Counted from the stretch's first letter, positions 1 through 8,993 are shown. The stretch is 18,957 nucleotides of DNA from JAGQNT01 sp964426605 (GCA_964426605.1 CAYRQK010000004.1:1-18957); one strand, 5' to 3'. Made by a program: numbers and translations. Notes: generated from the sequence alone by a model not told the origin.

Positions 1-50
<50 letters not shown>

Positions 51-278
51 AGAATTAGACCTTAACTTCAGTCAAAATCTGACTTACTGTTGAGCCCTCG
101 GCTTTCGCCAGGACTCGTGTTAAAACATAGTTCTTGTTTATCTCGACCACAAGGGCCGAGACATTCCGCAGCTTACGCTTGCGGAATATGAACTGACGTT
201 GATTTGCACTATTCAATTTTTAACGTTCATTCGTGATTTTGAGACCACATGAATACCTGCCTCAAAAGCACTCATACG
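51..278 (-). other. rRNA operon leader
   Basis: This non-coding stretch lies between the predicted rRNA promoter and mature 16S. On the minus strand it contains several hairpins: ATTCCGCA/TGCGGAAT (163-170 with 180-187), CTCGGCC/GGTCGAG (about 142-160) and a short GGC-GAAA-GCC hairpin near 107-116. These are typical of a pre-rRNA leader with processing stems. I could not identify a clear boxA antitermination site. Confidence 0.6.
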
Positions 279-308
279 AGAATACGCTACCTACACCCCA
301 TATGTCAA
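279..308 (-). promoter_or_regulatory. Predicted rRNA operon promoter
   Basis: On the minus strand TTGACA (303-308) is followed by an 18-bp spacer and TATTCT (279-284). The -35 box is a perfect consensus. This places the start of transcription near 272, about 220 nt before 16S. It lies just beyond the end of gyrA, so the rRNA operon has its own promoter and does not depend on gyrase transcription. Confidence 0.7.
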
Positions 309-325
309 GATAAAACCGACCACTT

Positions 326-346
326 GTGTAGTAATCAGTACTACAC
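326..346 (-). terminator. Hairpin just after gyrA, possible weak terminator
   Basis: Immediately after the gyrA TAG stop, GTGTAGTA (minus) pairs perfectly with TACTACAC around a 5-nt loop. The following T-rich sequence (TTTTATCTT) begins about 11 nt later, so as an intrinsic terminator it is imperfect. It may serve as an mRNA 3' end stabiliser. Confidence 0.45.
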
Positions 347-2920
347 CTATTTTGCAGGAGCTGGCGCGGTGGCTGCCTCGTCTTCGCCCTCATCAGAATC
401 TTCGGTCTTATCAACTAGGGCAAGGCTCACCACTTCGTCGCCGTCATTGAGGCGCATGATGCGAACACCCTGTGTCGCCCGGCCGAGTGCTGGCGTATCC
501 TTGAGGCCCAAGCGAATCGTCTGACCATTCTTGCTGATGATGATGACCTCTTGACTGTCGTCCTCGCTGAGTGTCTTGACGCCAATGAGTTCGCCGGTCT
601 TGTCGTTAACCACTGCCGATCGGATACCAACGCCACCACGCTTGTGCGGCGTAAATTGTGAAACTTTGGTCCGCTTGCCGTAGCCATATTTACTGATGAC
701 AAAGATACTCGAGTTGCCTTCTACAATATCCATACCAATGACATGATCGTCACTGCGCAAGCGGATACCACGCACGCCGCGGCTCACCCGGCCCATTGGT
801 CGTGCGTCACTCTCGTGAAAACGAATCGCTTGTCCACCAGCCGTCGAGATAACAACTTCGTTATCACCGCTAGTCATGCGAATCCACTTCAGTTCATCAC
901 CATCATCGAGGTTAATCGCAATCAGACCACTGGTGCGAACATTGTTGTATTGTTCAAACGGCGTCTTCTTGACCACGCCCCGGACCGTACACATGATAAG
1001 ATTAGCGGCACTATTGGACTTGCTGATGTTGATGACGCTGCTCACCGTCTCCTCGGGCTGCAGCTGCAGCAAGTTCACGATGGCGACACCCTTGGCACTC
1101 AGCGAGGCAGCTGGAACCTCATACGTCTTGAGACGGAATACCCGGCCCTTGTTCGTGAAGAATAGCAGATAGTCGTGCGTTGAAGCATTAACAACATGCT
1201 CGATAGCGTCTTCCTCGCGAGTAACCATTCCTCGACGACCCTTGCCGCCACGACCTTGCTTCTTGTAGTCAGCAATCTGGCTACGCTTAATGTAGTTCGC
1301 TGCAGTCAGTGTTACAACAACTTGTTCGTCAGCAATCAGATCTTCATCACTCATTTTACCCAGCTCGCCGGCAACAACCCTGGTACGACGCTCATCACCG
1401 TACTGCTCCTTGAGCTCGAGCAATTCACCTTTGACGATCTTGAGGACTTCCTGCTCACTAGCCAAAATACCTTCAAGCTTTGCGATTAACTTCTTGAGTT
1501 CGGCAAGTTCATCTTCAATTTTTTGGCGCTCTAGGCCAGTAAGCGCACGCAGTTGCATCGCCAAGATAGCGCGAGCCTGGATCTCGGACAATTTAAACTC
1601 AGCAATCAAGTTCTTCTGAGCTTCTTCACTGCTCTTACTCGCACGGATAACTTTGATCACTTCGTCTATGTGATCGAGTGCAATTTTGAGGCCTTCCAGA
1701 ATATGTGCACGCTCTTGGGCTTTACGCAATTCATATGCAGTCCTACGGCGGACCACAATCTGGCGATGCTTGATATGCTCAGCAATAATGTCCTGTAGGC
1801 CTAGTACTCGGGGCTGAATACCGTCGATAAGCGCCATCATATTGAAGTGGAAGCTTGTCTGTAGCGGTGTTAGTTTGTATAGCTGATTGAGTAACTTTTT
1901 GGGGTAGGCATCCTTCTTAAGATCGATCACGATCCGCACTTCGCCACGCGCCGTCTCATCACGCAAGTCGGCAATACCAGTGATCTTCTTCGTATTGGCA
2001 AGTTCGGCAATCTTCAGGACCAGTGTCTCTTTGTTGAGGGCATAGGGGATCTCGGTAATAACAATCTGATGGCGTCCTTTGTTACCCTCCACTATCTCAG
2101 CAATACCGCGAGTAACCACACCACCACGTCCCGTCGCATAGGCGGTACGCAGCGCATCCTTGCCATAGACAACTCCACCAGTCGGGAAATCGGGACCCTT
2201 CACATACTCTAGCAAGTCATCCAACGTCGCATCTGGGTGATCAATCATGTGTACTTCAGCATCGACGAGTTCGCCTAAGTTGTGTGGTGGGATGTTCGTC
2301 GCCATACCAACAGCAATACCGAGCTGACCATTCAGGAGTAAGTTCGGCAGCTTAGCTGGTAGCACGGTCGGCTCAGTATTCTGAGCGTCGTACGTTTCGC
2401 GAAAATCAACCGTCTCTTTATCAATATCGGCCAGCAACTCGTCTGCCAGGCGGTGCATTTTTGCCTCAGTGTACCGCATAGCGGCCGGCGGATCACCGTC
2501 CATACTACCAAAGTTACCCTGTCCATTTATAAGCATGTAGCGCGTGGCCCACGGCTGCGCCAGACGGACCATCGAATCGTAAATACTGCTATCACCATGC
2601 GGGTGGTACTTACCCATCACTGCACCAACGACGTTCGCACTCTTGCGGTGGCGGGCACCACTACGCAGACCATCTTCATTCATACTGTAGAGAATACGAC
2701 GATGTACCGGCTTGAGGCCGTCACGAACATCCGGCAGGGCACGATCGATGATAACGCTCATCGAGTAACGAAGGTAACTATCCTCCATAACATCCTCGAC
2801 ACTACGCAACTCAACACTCCGTGAGTGACCGGAGTTTAAGTCTTCTGTCATCGCCGGCTTCTCGGCCGGAGCCTCATTGGTTGCATCGTTCATCGGGGCG
2901 GTATTTTGTTCATCATCCAT
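347..2920 (-). CDS. gyrA: DNA gyrase subunit A
   Basis: This 857-residue protein is the breakage-reunion subunit of DNA gyrase, which works as an A2B2 complex with GyrB to introduce negative supercoils. The catalytic tyrosine is Tyr150 in AAMRYTEAKM (E. coli Tyr122). The quinolone-resistance region HPHGDSSIYD (106-115) keeps Ser111 and Asp115, the equivalents of E. coli Ser83 and Asp87, so a quinolone-sensitive form is predicted. The GyrA box QGRGGKG near residue 554, followed by beta-pinwheel repeats, separates it from ParC. An N-terminal extension of about 28 residues and an acidic/Ala-Pro C-terminal tail are not part of the core fold. The start lies 3 nt after the gyrB stop and lacks a strong Shine-Dalgarno sequence, which suggests translational coupling. 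Confidence 0.98.
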   Translation of the reverse strand: MDDEQNTAPMNDATNEAPAEKPAMTEDLNSGHSRSVELRSVEDVMEDSYLRYSMSVIIDRALPDVRDGLKPVHRRILYSMNEDGLRSGARHRKSANVVGAVMGKYHPHGDSSIYDSMVRLAQPWATRYMLINGQGNFGSMDGDPPAAMRYTEAKMHRLADELLADIDKETVDFRETYDAQNTEPTVLPAKLPNLLLNGQLGIAVGMATNIPPHNLGELVDAEVHMIDHPDATLDDLLEYVKGPDFPTGGVVYGKDALRTAYATGRGGVVTRGIAEIVEGNKGRHQIVITEIPYALNKETLVLKIAELANTKKITGIADLRDETARGEVRIVIDLKKDAYPKKLLNQLYKLTPLQTSFHFNMMALIDGIQPRVLGLQDIIAEHIKHRQIVVRRRTAYELRKAQERAHILEGLKIALDHIDEVIKVIRASKSSEEAQKNLIAEFKLSEIQARAILAMQLRALTGLERQKIEDELAELKKLIAKLEGILASEQEVLKIVKGELLELKEQYGDERRTRVVAGELGKMSDEDLIADEQVVVTLTAANYIKRSQIADYKKQGRGGKGRRGMVTREEDAIEHVVNASTHDYLLFFTNKGRVFRLKTYEVPAASLSAKGVAIVNLLQLQPEETVSSVINISKSNSAANLIMCTVRGVVKKTPFEQYNNVRTSGLIAINLDDGDELKWIRMTSGDNEVVISTAGGQAIRFHESDARPMGRVSRGVRGIRLRSDDHVIGMDIVEGNSSIFVISKYGYGKRTKVSQFTPHKRGGVGIRSAVVNDKTGELIGVKTLSEDDSQEVIIISKNGQTIRLGLKDTPALGRATQGVRIMRLNDGDEVVSLALVDKTEDSDEGEDEAATAPAPAK

Positions 2921-2923
2921 AGC

Positions 2924-4897
2924 TTAAATATCCAAATCCTTCACAAACTTAGCGTTCGCCTGAATAAAGTTCTTGCGAAGTTCAACTTCGGTGCCCATTA
3001 ACTTCGTAAAAATAGCGTCGGCCTTCTCGGCATCATCCACCTTAACCTGTACTAGTACACGCTTCTCAGGGTTCATAGTGGTCTCAAATAACTGTTCAGC
3101 GTCCATCTCGCCGAGACCTTTGTAGCGTTTCTGCTCTACAAAGCCGGCTTGCTTAAGTCGATCGTCGTTCAGATCTACCTTCAGGCCCTCTTTCTTGCGA
3201 CGGACAACTTCGGCATCGAGGACCACATCAAGTTCAGCTTCGTCATAGATAAATATGCTCGACTTGCGACCGGGTTTCACTAGCTCAAACAACGGCGGCT
3301 TTGCCAGGTACACATGACCACCGTCGACAACTTCCTTCATGTAGCGAAAGAAGAAAGTCATGAGAAGTGTCGAAATGTGGCTACCATCGACATCGGCATC
3401 GGTCATGATGATGATGCGATCATAGCGCAAACCATTAATATCAAACGAGTCTTCGATGCCGACACCTAGGGCCTTGATGAGGCTCAAGATTTCATTATTA
3501 GCAAGCATCTTATCGAGTCGGGCTCGCTCGACGTTCAGCACCTTGCCACGAAGCGGTAAGATCGCCTGAGTCTTGCTGTCGCGTCCGGTCTTGGCCGAGC
3601 CGCCGGCCGAATCACCCTCCACCAGGTAAATCTCCGAATTCTTGGGATCTTTGCTGCTGCAATCTGCCAATTTACCCGGCATCGACGCACCGTCGAGCAC
3701 GCCTTTGCGCAAGATATTCTCACGAGCTGCACGAGCCGCCTTGCGAGCTCGTGCTGCCAGCAATGCCTTACCAACGACCTTGCGAGCAACACCAGGATGC
3801 TCCTCGAGATAATAGTTCAAATACTCAGCCAGAACCTGCTCGACGTAACCACGAATCTCCGGATTGCCTAGTTTGTTCTTGGTTTGACCTTCAAACTGCG
3901 GATCTGGCAGCTTTACAAGTATGATGGCCGTCAAGCCTTCCCTCGTATCCTCACCAGACAAGTTCTCTTCCTTTTCCTTAAGCAGGCCGTTCTTGCGGGC
4001 ATAGTCGTTGATAACACGCGTCAGAGCCGCCCTAAAGCCAGTCAGGTGCGTACCACCATCTGGGTTAAGCACATTATTGGCAAACGACTTGATCGTCTCG
4101 GTATAGGCGTCGGTGTACTGCATGGCAATCTCGACCTGTACGTCCTTGACCATTTTGTCGACATAGAAGATGTCGTCATCAACTGCTTCTTTGCCAACGT
4201 TCAAATGCTTCACATAACTCTGGATACCACCCTCGAAGTAGAAACTGTAGCTCTTGCCCGTACGCTCATCCTCAATCGAAGTACGAACACCTTTCGTAAG
4301 ATACGCAGCATGTCGCAACCGACCAAGTACAGTATCGTAATTGATAGTCGTCGTTTCAAAAATAGTCTCGTCCGGGTAGAACGTAATCTCCGTGCCCTGC
4401 AAGTCAGTCTTGCCGACAGGCTTTAGGTCACCCTTCGGTGCACCTCGCTCATAAAATTGTTCGTAGATCTTGTTATCACGGAAGACACGAACCTGCAGCT
4501 TAGTCGACAACGCATTAACCACGCTACTACCGACACCATGCAGACCACCCGATACTTTATAACCACCACCACCGAACTTACCACCAGCGTGCAACACGGT
4601 CAGTACGGTCTCTACTGTGCTCTTGCCAGTTTTCGGGTGAATATCTACCGGTATACCGCGGCCATCGTCACGTATCGACACACCACCATCTGCCAGGAGC
4701 TTCACGAACACATGCGTGGCATACCCTGCCAACGCCTCATCAATGCCATTATCAACAATTTCCCATACTAAGTGATGCAGGCCTTCTACACCCGTACCAC
4801 CAATATACATACCTGGTCGCTTACGGACCGGCTCGAGTCCCTCAAGCACCTGAATCTGGTCAGCTTGATAGCTCTGTGTATCTTTTTGTTTCGCCAC
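2924..4897 (-). CDS. gyrB: DNA gyrase subunit B
   Basis: This 657-residue protein is the ATPase subunit of gyrase. The GHKL ATP-binding domain shows EIVDNGIDEA (Glu46, Asn50), RDDGRGIP (76-83) and GLHGVGSSVVNALS (118-131). The TOPRIM domain shows LVEGDSAGGSAK, PLRGKVLNVE and the metal-binding TDADVDGSH. The C-terminal KRYKGLGEMDAEQL motif is also present. The start codon is GTG at 4895-4897, giving MAKQKDTQSY, with an AAGGAT Shine-Dalgarno sequence about 10 nt upstream. It is the first gene of the gyrB-gyrA operon. A consensus-like promoter (4957-4985) leaves a leader of about 50-60 nt. Confidence 0.98.
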   Translation of the reverse strand: MAKQKDTQSYQADQIQVLEGLEPVRKRPGMYIGGTGVEGLHHLVWEIVDNGIDEALAGYATHVFVKLLADGGVSIRDDGRGIPVDIHPKTGKSTVETVLTVLHAGGKFGGGGYKVSGGLHGVGSSVVNALSTKLQVRVFRDNKIYEQFYERGAPKGDLKPVGKTDLQGTEITFYPDETIFETTTINYDTVLGRLRHAAYLTKGVRTSIEDERTGKSYSFYFEGGIQSYVKHLNVGKEAVDDDIFYVDKMVKDVQVEIAMQYTDAYTETIKSFANNVLNPDGGTHLTGFRAALTRVINDYARKNGLLKEKEENLSGEDTREGLTAIILVKLPDPQFEGQTKNKLGNPEIRGYVEQVLAEYLNYYLEEHPGVARKVVGKALLAARARKAARAARENILRKGVLDGASMPGKLADCSSKDPKNSEIYLVEGDSAGGSAKTGRDSKTQAILPLRGKVLNVERARLDKMLANNEILSLIKALGVGIEDSFDINGLRYDRIIIMTDADVDGSHISTLLMTFFFRYMKEVVDGGHVYLAKPPLFELVKPGRKSSIFIYDEAELDVVLDAEVVRRKKEGLKVDLNDDRLKQAGFVEQKRYKGLGEMDAEQLFETTMNPEKRVLVQVKVDDAEKADAIFTKLMGTEVELRKNFIQANAKFVKDLDI

Positions 4898-4956
4898 TTT
4901 AATAAATCCTTATAACCCTTTTAGGACGTAAATTTGAGTCCCACTTCTCACCCCTA

Positions 4957-4985
4957 ATTATAGAGCACTCCAGGGAAGAGTTCAA
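4957..4985 (-). promoter_or_regulatory. Predicted gyrB-gyrA promoter
   Basis: On the minus strand TTGAAC (4980-4985), a 17-bp spacer and TATAAT (4957-4962) form a near-consensus sigma70-type promoter. It lies between the end of the upstream ATPase gene (stop at 5016) and the gyrB GTG start. Confidence 0.8.
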
Positions 4986-5015
4986 CTTGTCTCGCCAACT
5001 GGAAGTATTCGGAGG

Positions 5016-8000
5016 CTACTTTGCCTCTTCTCGCGGTATCATATTGCCGTCTTGGTCAATATAAATGGTATCGTCCGGATCTTCGGCGGACTTCGCGTGA
5101 AGCGGTTTTGGTTGAGGTTTCTTGGGACGATCAATCACCAGTTCACCACCCGAAGCAGACGTAGGCTCAGACTTGGGTACGATGGCTGACTGGGCACCAC
5201 CCAACCCCTGCTTGATCTGTTCGGCTATCTTGTCTATCTCCCCTTGATCTATCTGCTCGCTACTTATATTTTTAGTACCGAGCTCTTGCACAGGGGGCTT
5301 GGGCGATCGAGGCTTGGGCACGGGCACAGTGAGTGATGCAGGAGGCTTCACGACCGGAGCGACGCTGCTCTGCCGTGCCGGCGGCTTAGCCGAGAAATCA
5401 GGCACCTGCGGCTTCGTATGCTTACGCTTTTCTAGCCACTCATCCAAGAACGATGTAGCGGGTTTTGGCGTGACTGGGGTTGGTGTGGCTGGCAAACCAG
5501 AAGGCTGATAGCGAGAAGCCGCCGAGGGGCTAGCGGGGCCTGAAGAAATAGGGGCTGGCGGCCACGAGCCATTCGCCGGCCCAGGCCCAAAGGATTTCGG
5601 AGCCGGCGGAGGCACAATTGTCTTCATGCGAGCAAATATCTCTTCTTCTACCACTTTTCGAGGTCGACCGTACTTCACGGCGGAAAGCTGCTTCAGTGCA
5701 CCAGCGAGCTTCATATTCGGGTTCCCGAGCGGCGGCAATGTCATCATGCTAAACGGCTGCGTCGGTACCCCACTCACCAGGGTACGAACGATCGTATTAT
5801 AATTGGGCACTCGCAACAGGTCGTCACCATCAAACGTTGGCTGGAAATATCTAGACAGCGACTCAACATCGTTCTGCCCGATCCGGAAACTCACAATAGT
5901 ACCCATATTACCGAACACAGCATCGCGGATTTCCTCCGTCAGCTGAGTCGTAAATTGGTTTGCAACTATCAGGTTGAGGTGGAACTTACGAGCCTCGGAC
6001 ATAATAGTCGCGAAGCTATCAGTAGAAAAGTTTTGGAACTCATCGACATATAGACAAAAGTCGACACGGTCGCTCTCGGGGATATCCGATCGACTCATGG
6101 CAGCCGCCTGAAATTTCATTACAAATATCATACCCAGTAGCTTAGAGTTCAGCTCGCCTAGACGCCCCTTACTCAGATTAACCAGCAAGATCTTCTTGTT
6201 ATCCATGATATCGCGCAGGTCAAAAGCACTCTCGGTCTGACCAATAATATTCCGCATCATTTCATTACTCAAAAACGCACCGAACTTACTCACAAACCAG
6301 CTCACCACGTCACCAAATTCATTGCTACGCTGACTTTGCGGCATCTCCTTCTCCCAGAACTCAACAACATTCTGGTCAGTCACGTATTTCAGCTTCTGCT
6401 TCACATAGGCTGGGTCACGGAATAGCTTTGGTATGTCAATAAAGGTGCCCCCGGCTGGATCAGCCATGACGGTTAGCGCCGCCATACGGAAGAGGTGCTC
6501 GTAGCGAGGACCCATGATTCCCTGGTGCTGCGGGTCATACAGCTTGTACAGCATGTTGAGCGCTTCCTGGATAAGGAAGTCTTTCTGGTCGGCACTGTGG
6601 AACTCAAATAGGTTCAGGCCAAGCGGAAAATCCATATCGGCTGGCGAGAAATATATAACATCCTCTACTCGCTCCTTAGGCACCATCGACAGTAATTTCT
6701 CTGCCGTATCACCGTGTGGATCAACGAATGCGAAGCCATTGCCGTCCAGCATGTCCTGCAGGGCCAAGTCCTCAAGGAATGTCGACTTACCAGTACCCGT
6801 CTGCCCAACGGCATACATATGTCGCTGCCTATCTTGTTTCGTAAGTCTAATAGGCTTCTTGGCTCCCCGGAATACGTTGTAGCCCAACAGCATGCCCTCC
6901 TCGGGCATATCACGCGGCCCATCAACCTGCTTTGAGGCCTGTCTCGTTACCTGTGATGTCGGCATATTATTCTGGTCAGGGAAATGGAATAGAGTCGCTA
7001 GTTCGACCGCATTCAAGATCATCTTGCTCTTCTGCTGTGTAAACGTACGAAGTAAATAATCGTTCACGAGACTCTGGGTATCGGTAGTTGGCTTAAACTC
7101 AAAACCGTTCTTACCCGGGGCATCAAACAGCGAGAAAGACGCCACGAGATTATGGAGCAACGACTGAGCTCGCTGTGATACATTCGATGAAACAACCAAG
7201 CGAATCGCCACCTCAAAACCCGGATAGCGCGTCTTATCTTCAATCGCCTCAACGACCGAACGATCTATAGAGGAAAGGTCATTTTCTGGACTCACATCTT
7301 TTTTATCTTCAGGCGGTTTATTAAGTGCAGTAATCACTTGCTTCATGGCCGGTGCCAAGGTCTGTAAGCCCGTTTTCCCACTGTACTTACCTTTTCGCTT
7401 TTTGGAGGCAATACCGCTGGCATCCTTACGCCAACTATCACTCGCAGGCCGGAACAATATCTGGAGCGTCACACCATCTTCTTTGTTCAGACTCGTCAGG
7501 GCAGCAAGTACCGACTGGAGTGCATCCCGTTTGAGCTCTTGATAGGTCGCAATCGGAAATGCGAAGGGCTCCTTCAGCACCATGTCGCCACCCGCAATAG
7601 CCGCCATGCCCCCAACCTCATTGAATATATTGTGCTCACTCACATGCTCCAAAGACGCTGCTGGATATGCACTTACTATTGCTTGTTTAACAACATCTAC
7701 AAGCGTTGCCGGGACGGCCGTATAGAAATTAACAAAGCCTCGACTACCCACTATCTCAAATGCGATGTGCCGCTGCCCGTACCTCTTATAATCACTGTCC
7801 TTTGCGGCCGTACTAGCAATGATGTTATAGACTATTTGTGCCTTAGATATTGTTTCATCAACAACATCTCGAGCGTCTCTTCCTCCGATTGCAGTCTCGT
7901 CGCTGATGGGAGGTAGGTTGATAAGTAAGGGCACCATTTCAAGCCCACGCTCGATGCCCTTCCGGACCCGTGCCTTGCTCAGCACAGCCTCATATACAAC

Positions 8001-8060
8001 AGCCGCAATACCTCCAACGAGCAACAATACGATACCCAAAACAAGCATCAACGTGGCCAT
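5016..8060 (-). CDS. Membrane-anchored FtsK/TraG/VirB4-like ATPase with proline-rich tail
   Basis: This protein of 1014 residues is of the DUF87/TraG/VirB4-like type common in CPR genomes, probably a DNA- or protein-translocating ATPase at the membrane. An N-terminal membrane segment (about residues 2-26) precedes a roughly 370-residue cytoplasmic region. The motor domain has Walker A GQTGTGKST (419-427) and Walker B LYVDEFQ (near 670). A Pro/Ser/Lys-rich, probably disordered tail runs from about residue 813 to the end. I chose the ATG at 8058-8060 because an AAGGGGAG Shine-Dalgarno sequence lies just upstream; an in-frame start at 8126 would overlap the upstream gene. The 94-aa gene ends only 4 nt before this start, so the two probably form one operon. 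The substrate cannot be read from the sequence; type IV pilus-like or conjugative transfer roles are possible. Confidence 0.85.
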   Translation of the reverse strand: MATLMLVLGIVLLLVGGIAAVVYEAVLSKARVRKGIERGLEMVPLLINLPPISDETAIGGRDARDVVDETISKAQIVYNIIASTAAKDSDYKRYGQRHIAFEIVGSRGFVNFYTAVPATLVDVVKQAIVSAYPAASLEHVSEHNIFNEVGGMAAIAGGDMVLKEPFAFPIATYQELKRDALQSVLAALTSLNKEDGVTLQILFRPASDSWRKDASGIASKKRKGKYSGKTGLQTLAPAMKQVITALNKPPEDKKDVSPENDLSSIDRSVVEAIEDKTRYPGFEVAIRLVVSSNVSQRAQSLLHNLVASFSLFDAPGKNGFEFKPTTDTQSLVNDYLLRTFTQQKSKMILNAVELATLFHFPDQNNMPTSQVTRQASKQVDGPRDMPEEGMLLGYNVFRGAKKPIRLTKQDRQRHMYAVGQTGTGKSTFLEDLALQDMLDGNGFAFVDPHGDTAEKLLSMVPKERVEDVIYFSPADMDFPLGLNLFEFHSADQKDFLIQEALNMLYKLYDPQHQGIMGPRYEHLFRMAALTVMADPAGGTFIDIPKLFRDPAYVKQKLKYVTDQNVVEFWEKEMPQSQRSNEFGDVVSWFVSKFGAFLSNEMMRNIIGQTESAFDLRDIMDNKKILLVNLSKGRLGELNSKLLGMIFVMKFQAAAMSRSDIPESDRVDFCLYVDEFQNFSTDSFATIMSEARKFHLNLIVANQFTTQLTEEIRDAVFGNMGTIVSFRIGQNDVESLSRYFQPTFDGDDLLRVPNYNTIVRTLVSGVPTQPFSMMTLPPLGNPNMKLAGALKQLSAVKYGRPRKVVEEEIFARMKTIVPPPAPKSFGPGPANGSWPPAPISSGPASPSAASRYQPSGLPATPTPVTPKPATSFLDEWLEKRKHTKPQVPDFSAKPPARQSSVAPVVKPPASLTVPVPKPRSPKPPVQELGTKNISSEQIDQGEIDKIAEQIKQGLGGAQSAIVPKSEPTSASGGELVIDRPKKPQPKPLHAKSAEDPDDTIYIDQDGNMIPREEAK

Positions 8061-8064
8061 CAGT

Positions 8065-8349
8065 TTAACTCCCCTTGCTCGGCTGTATACCCAAAACCTG
8101 CTCCTGGTATCGCTGCTTAACCTCACTTATAATATCCGCTCGCTTTCGAGGAGTCTGGGCAGTTGCCCTCTCCGCAGCTTCAACTTCCATAATCCAACCT
8201 TCCATATTCTGGTGCTGTATGCTGGGCACGGCCGGGCCCTGGCCCGAAGAAGGGGTAACACTGGAATCCACAGGTTGAACGCCAAAACTACCCGCTGCCT
8301 GCGGGCCGGGGACACTGCTGTTACTGGGAGTTGGAAGTTGTGGTTGCAC
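8065..8349 (-). CDS. Small Pro/Ser-rich hypothetical protein upstream of the ATPase
   Basis: This 94-residue protein of unknown family has a low-complexity Pro/Ser/Gln/Gly-rich N-terminal half (about 1-48). Its C-terminal half is charged and probably helical, with EVEAAERATAQTPRKRADI and EVKQRYQEQ. It has no signal peptide or membrane segment. The start is GTG at 8347-8349. The stop lies 4 nt before the ATG of the ATPase gene, and its 3' end carries that gene's Shine-Dalgarno sequence, which suggests co-translation. An accessory or adaptor role for the ATPase is a guess from position only. Confidence 0.65.
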   Translation of the reverse strand: MQPQLPTPSNSSVPGPQAAGSFGVQPVDSSVTPSSGQGPAVPSIQHQNMEGWIMEVEAAERATAQTPRKRADIISEVKQRYQEQVLGIQPSKGS

Positions 8350-8360
8350 GTCTATACTTT

Positions 8361-8366
8361 AGTATA
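8361..8366 (-). promoter_or_regulatory. Predicted -10 box for the small protein-ATPase operon
   Basis: TATACT (minus) lies 11 nt before the GTG start, with a weak -35 (TGTTAC, 8384-8389) at 17-bp spacing. The box is half of a perfect inverted repeat, TATACT-TT-AGTATA (8353-8366), which could also act as an operator. Transcription would start within about 5 nt of the start codon. Confidence 0.45.
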
Positions 8367-8392
8367 CAACGTGACTAGTGTAGGTAACAGGC

Positions 8393-8758
8393 TTAGCTAT
8401 TCTGGATTGGCACATAGCGCTTTATATAAAAGAATACCCCCGTGCACAGAAGTATGACCGCAATAGCATCTCGGAGGGTTAGCTGCCCAACAGATCCAAG
8501 CGCCAATAAGAAGGTCGAGACACTACTCACGAGAATAACAGGGAGCTTCAGTCCCCTGTTAGGATAACCAGTAGTGACGCGGATGAGGATAAACAGCCAG
8601 AAGTAACCGAGAGAGAGGCTCGCCGACAGAAGTACAAAACCCACGAATAATATGGAGCTGGAAGCGTTCAAAGGGTCAGCAATACTAAAGAATAGGCTAT
8701 CGGCAAGTAATGCGCACGCAGTAACAACAAGTACACGATGCTTCGTAATCATAGTCAT
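8393..8758 (-). CDS. Four-helix integral membrane protein, unknown function
   Basis: This 121-residue hydrophobic protein has about four predicted transmembrane helices (roughly residues 9-27, 35-60, 72-92 and 96-113). A short basic loop (RVTTGYPNRGLK) separates the second and third. I do not recognise the family. The ATG at 8756-8758 has no Shine-Dalgarno sequence; a possible -10 box (TACTAT, 8765-8770) lies 6 nt upstream. An intrinsic terminator (8774-8799) lies directly upstream on the same strand, so expression requires either read-through from the structured RNA at 8771-8988 or a leaderless promoter. The second Met (residue 3) is an alternative start. Confidence 0.65.
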   Translation of the reverse strand: MTMITKHRVLVVTACALLADSLFFSIADPLNASSSILFVGFVLLSASLSLGYFWLFILIRVTTGYPNRGLKLPVILVSSVSTFLLALGSVGQLTLRDAIAVILLCTGVFFYIKRYVPIQNS

Positions 8759-8770
8759 AGTTATATAGTA

Positions 8771-8988
8771 ACAAAAACCGCCAAAGAGTCGGCGGTTTTA
8801 GGTACACGGTAATAAATGGTGGGTGGGGTGACAAATCCGCTCATATATATAGATTAAATAGCGTTTGCCACCCTAACCCTGACTGACCGCTCCTACTACC
8901 TTTAGAGTAGTGAGGAGCGCTGCTAGCAAGAGGAGTCTTGCATCGTAAGTTAATGTAACCGAACCGTTTTTGTTTTTGTAACTTACAC
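8771..8988 (-). ncRNA. Structured RNA or 5' leader ending in an intrinsic terminator
   Basis: A promoter (8994-9022) would start transcription near 8987, and a terminator ends it near 8771, giving about 215 nt. In minus-strand order it holds these stems: GTAAGTTA/TAACTTAC (8979-8986 with 8945-8952); GCAAGA-CTCC-TCTTGC (8926-8941); CGCTCCT and ACTAC pairing with GTAGT and AGGAGCG around a 7-nt loop with one bulge (8888-8919); a longer stem pairing GGGTG and CAAA with TTTG and CACCC (8826-8873); and the terminator. No tmRNA, SRP or 6S hallmark is visible. It may be a stand-alone small RNA or a regulatory leader of the membrane protein gene that starts 13 nt beyond it. Confidence 0.55.
8774..8799 (-). 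terminator. Intrinsic terminator upstream of the membrane protein gene
   Basis: AAAACCGCC (minus, 8791-8799) pairs with GGCGGTTTT (8774-8782) around an 8-nt loop and is followed by TGTT, giving a GC stem with a U run. On the plus strand the U tract is only four bases, so the terminator works best on minus-strand transcripts entering from 8988. Confidence 0.75.
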
Positions 8989-8993
8989 TGTTG

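Noticed and set aside
743..1165. Plus-strand open frames across gyrA and gyrB, up to 180 codons (for example 743-1165 and 3884-4426)
   Set aside because: They are antisense shadows of strongly conserved gyrase codons.
7906..8457. Plus-strand open frame of 183 codons
   Set aside because: It is antisense to the ATPase start, the 94-aa gene and their promoter, and shows no domain or Shine-Dalgarno support.
8741..8758. N-terminus MTMIT of the membrane protein resembling the lacZ alpha peptide of cloning vectors
   Set aside because: The similarity stops after five residues and the DNA around it is not vector sequence.
8815..8880. T-box-like AGGGTGGCA and a CACCCACCA end suggesting a T-box leader or tmRNA on the minus strand
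   Set aside because: The AGGGTGG sequence pairs locally with its own downstream CACCC, no specifier stem or aminoacyl-tRNA gene follows, and no tRNA-like acceptor or tag peptide frame can be built.
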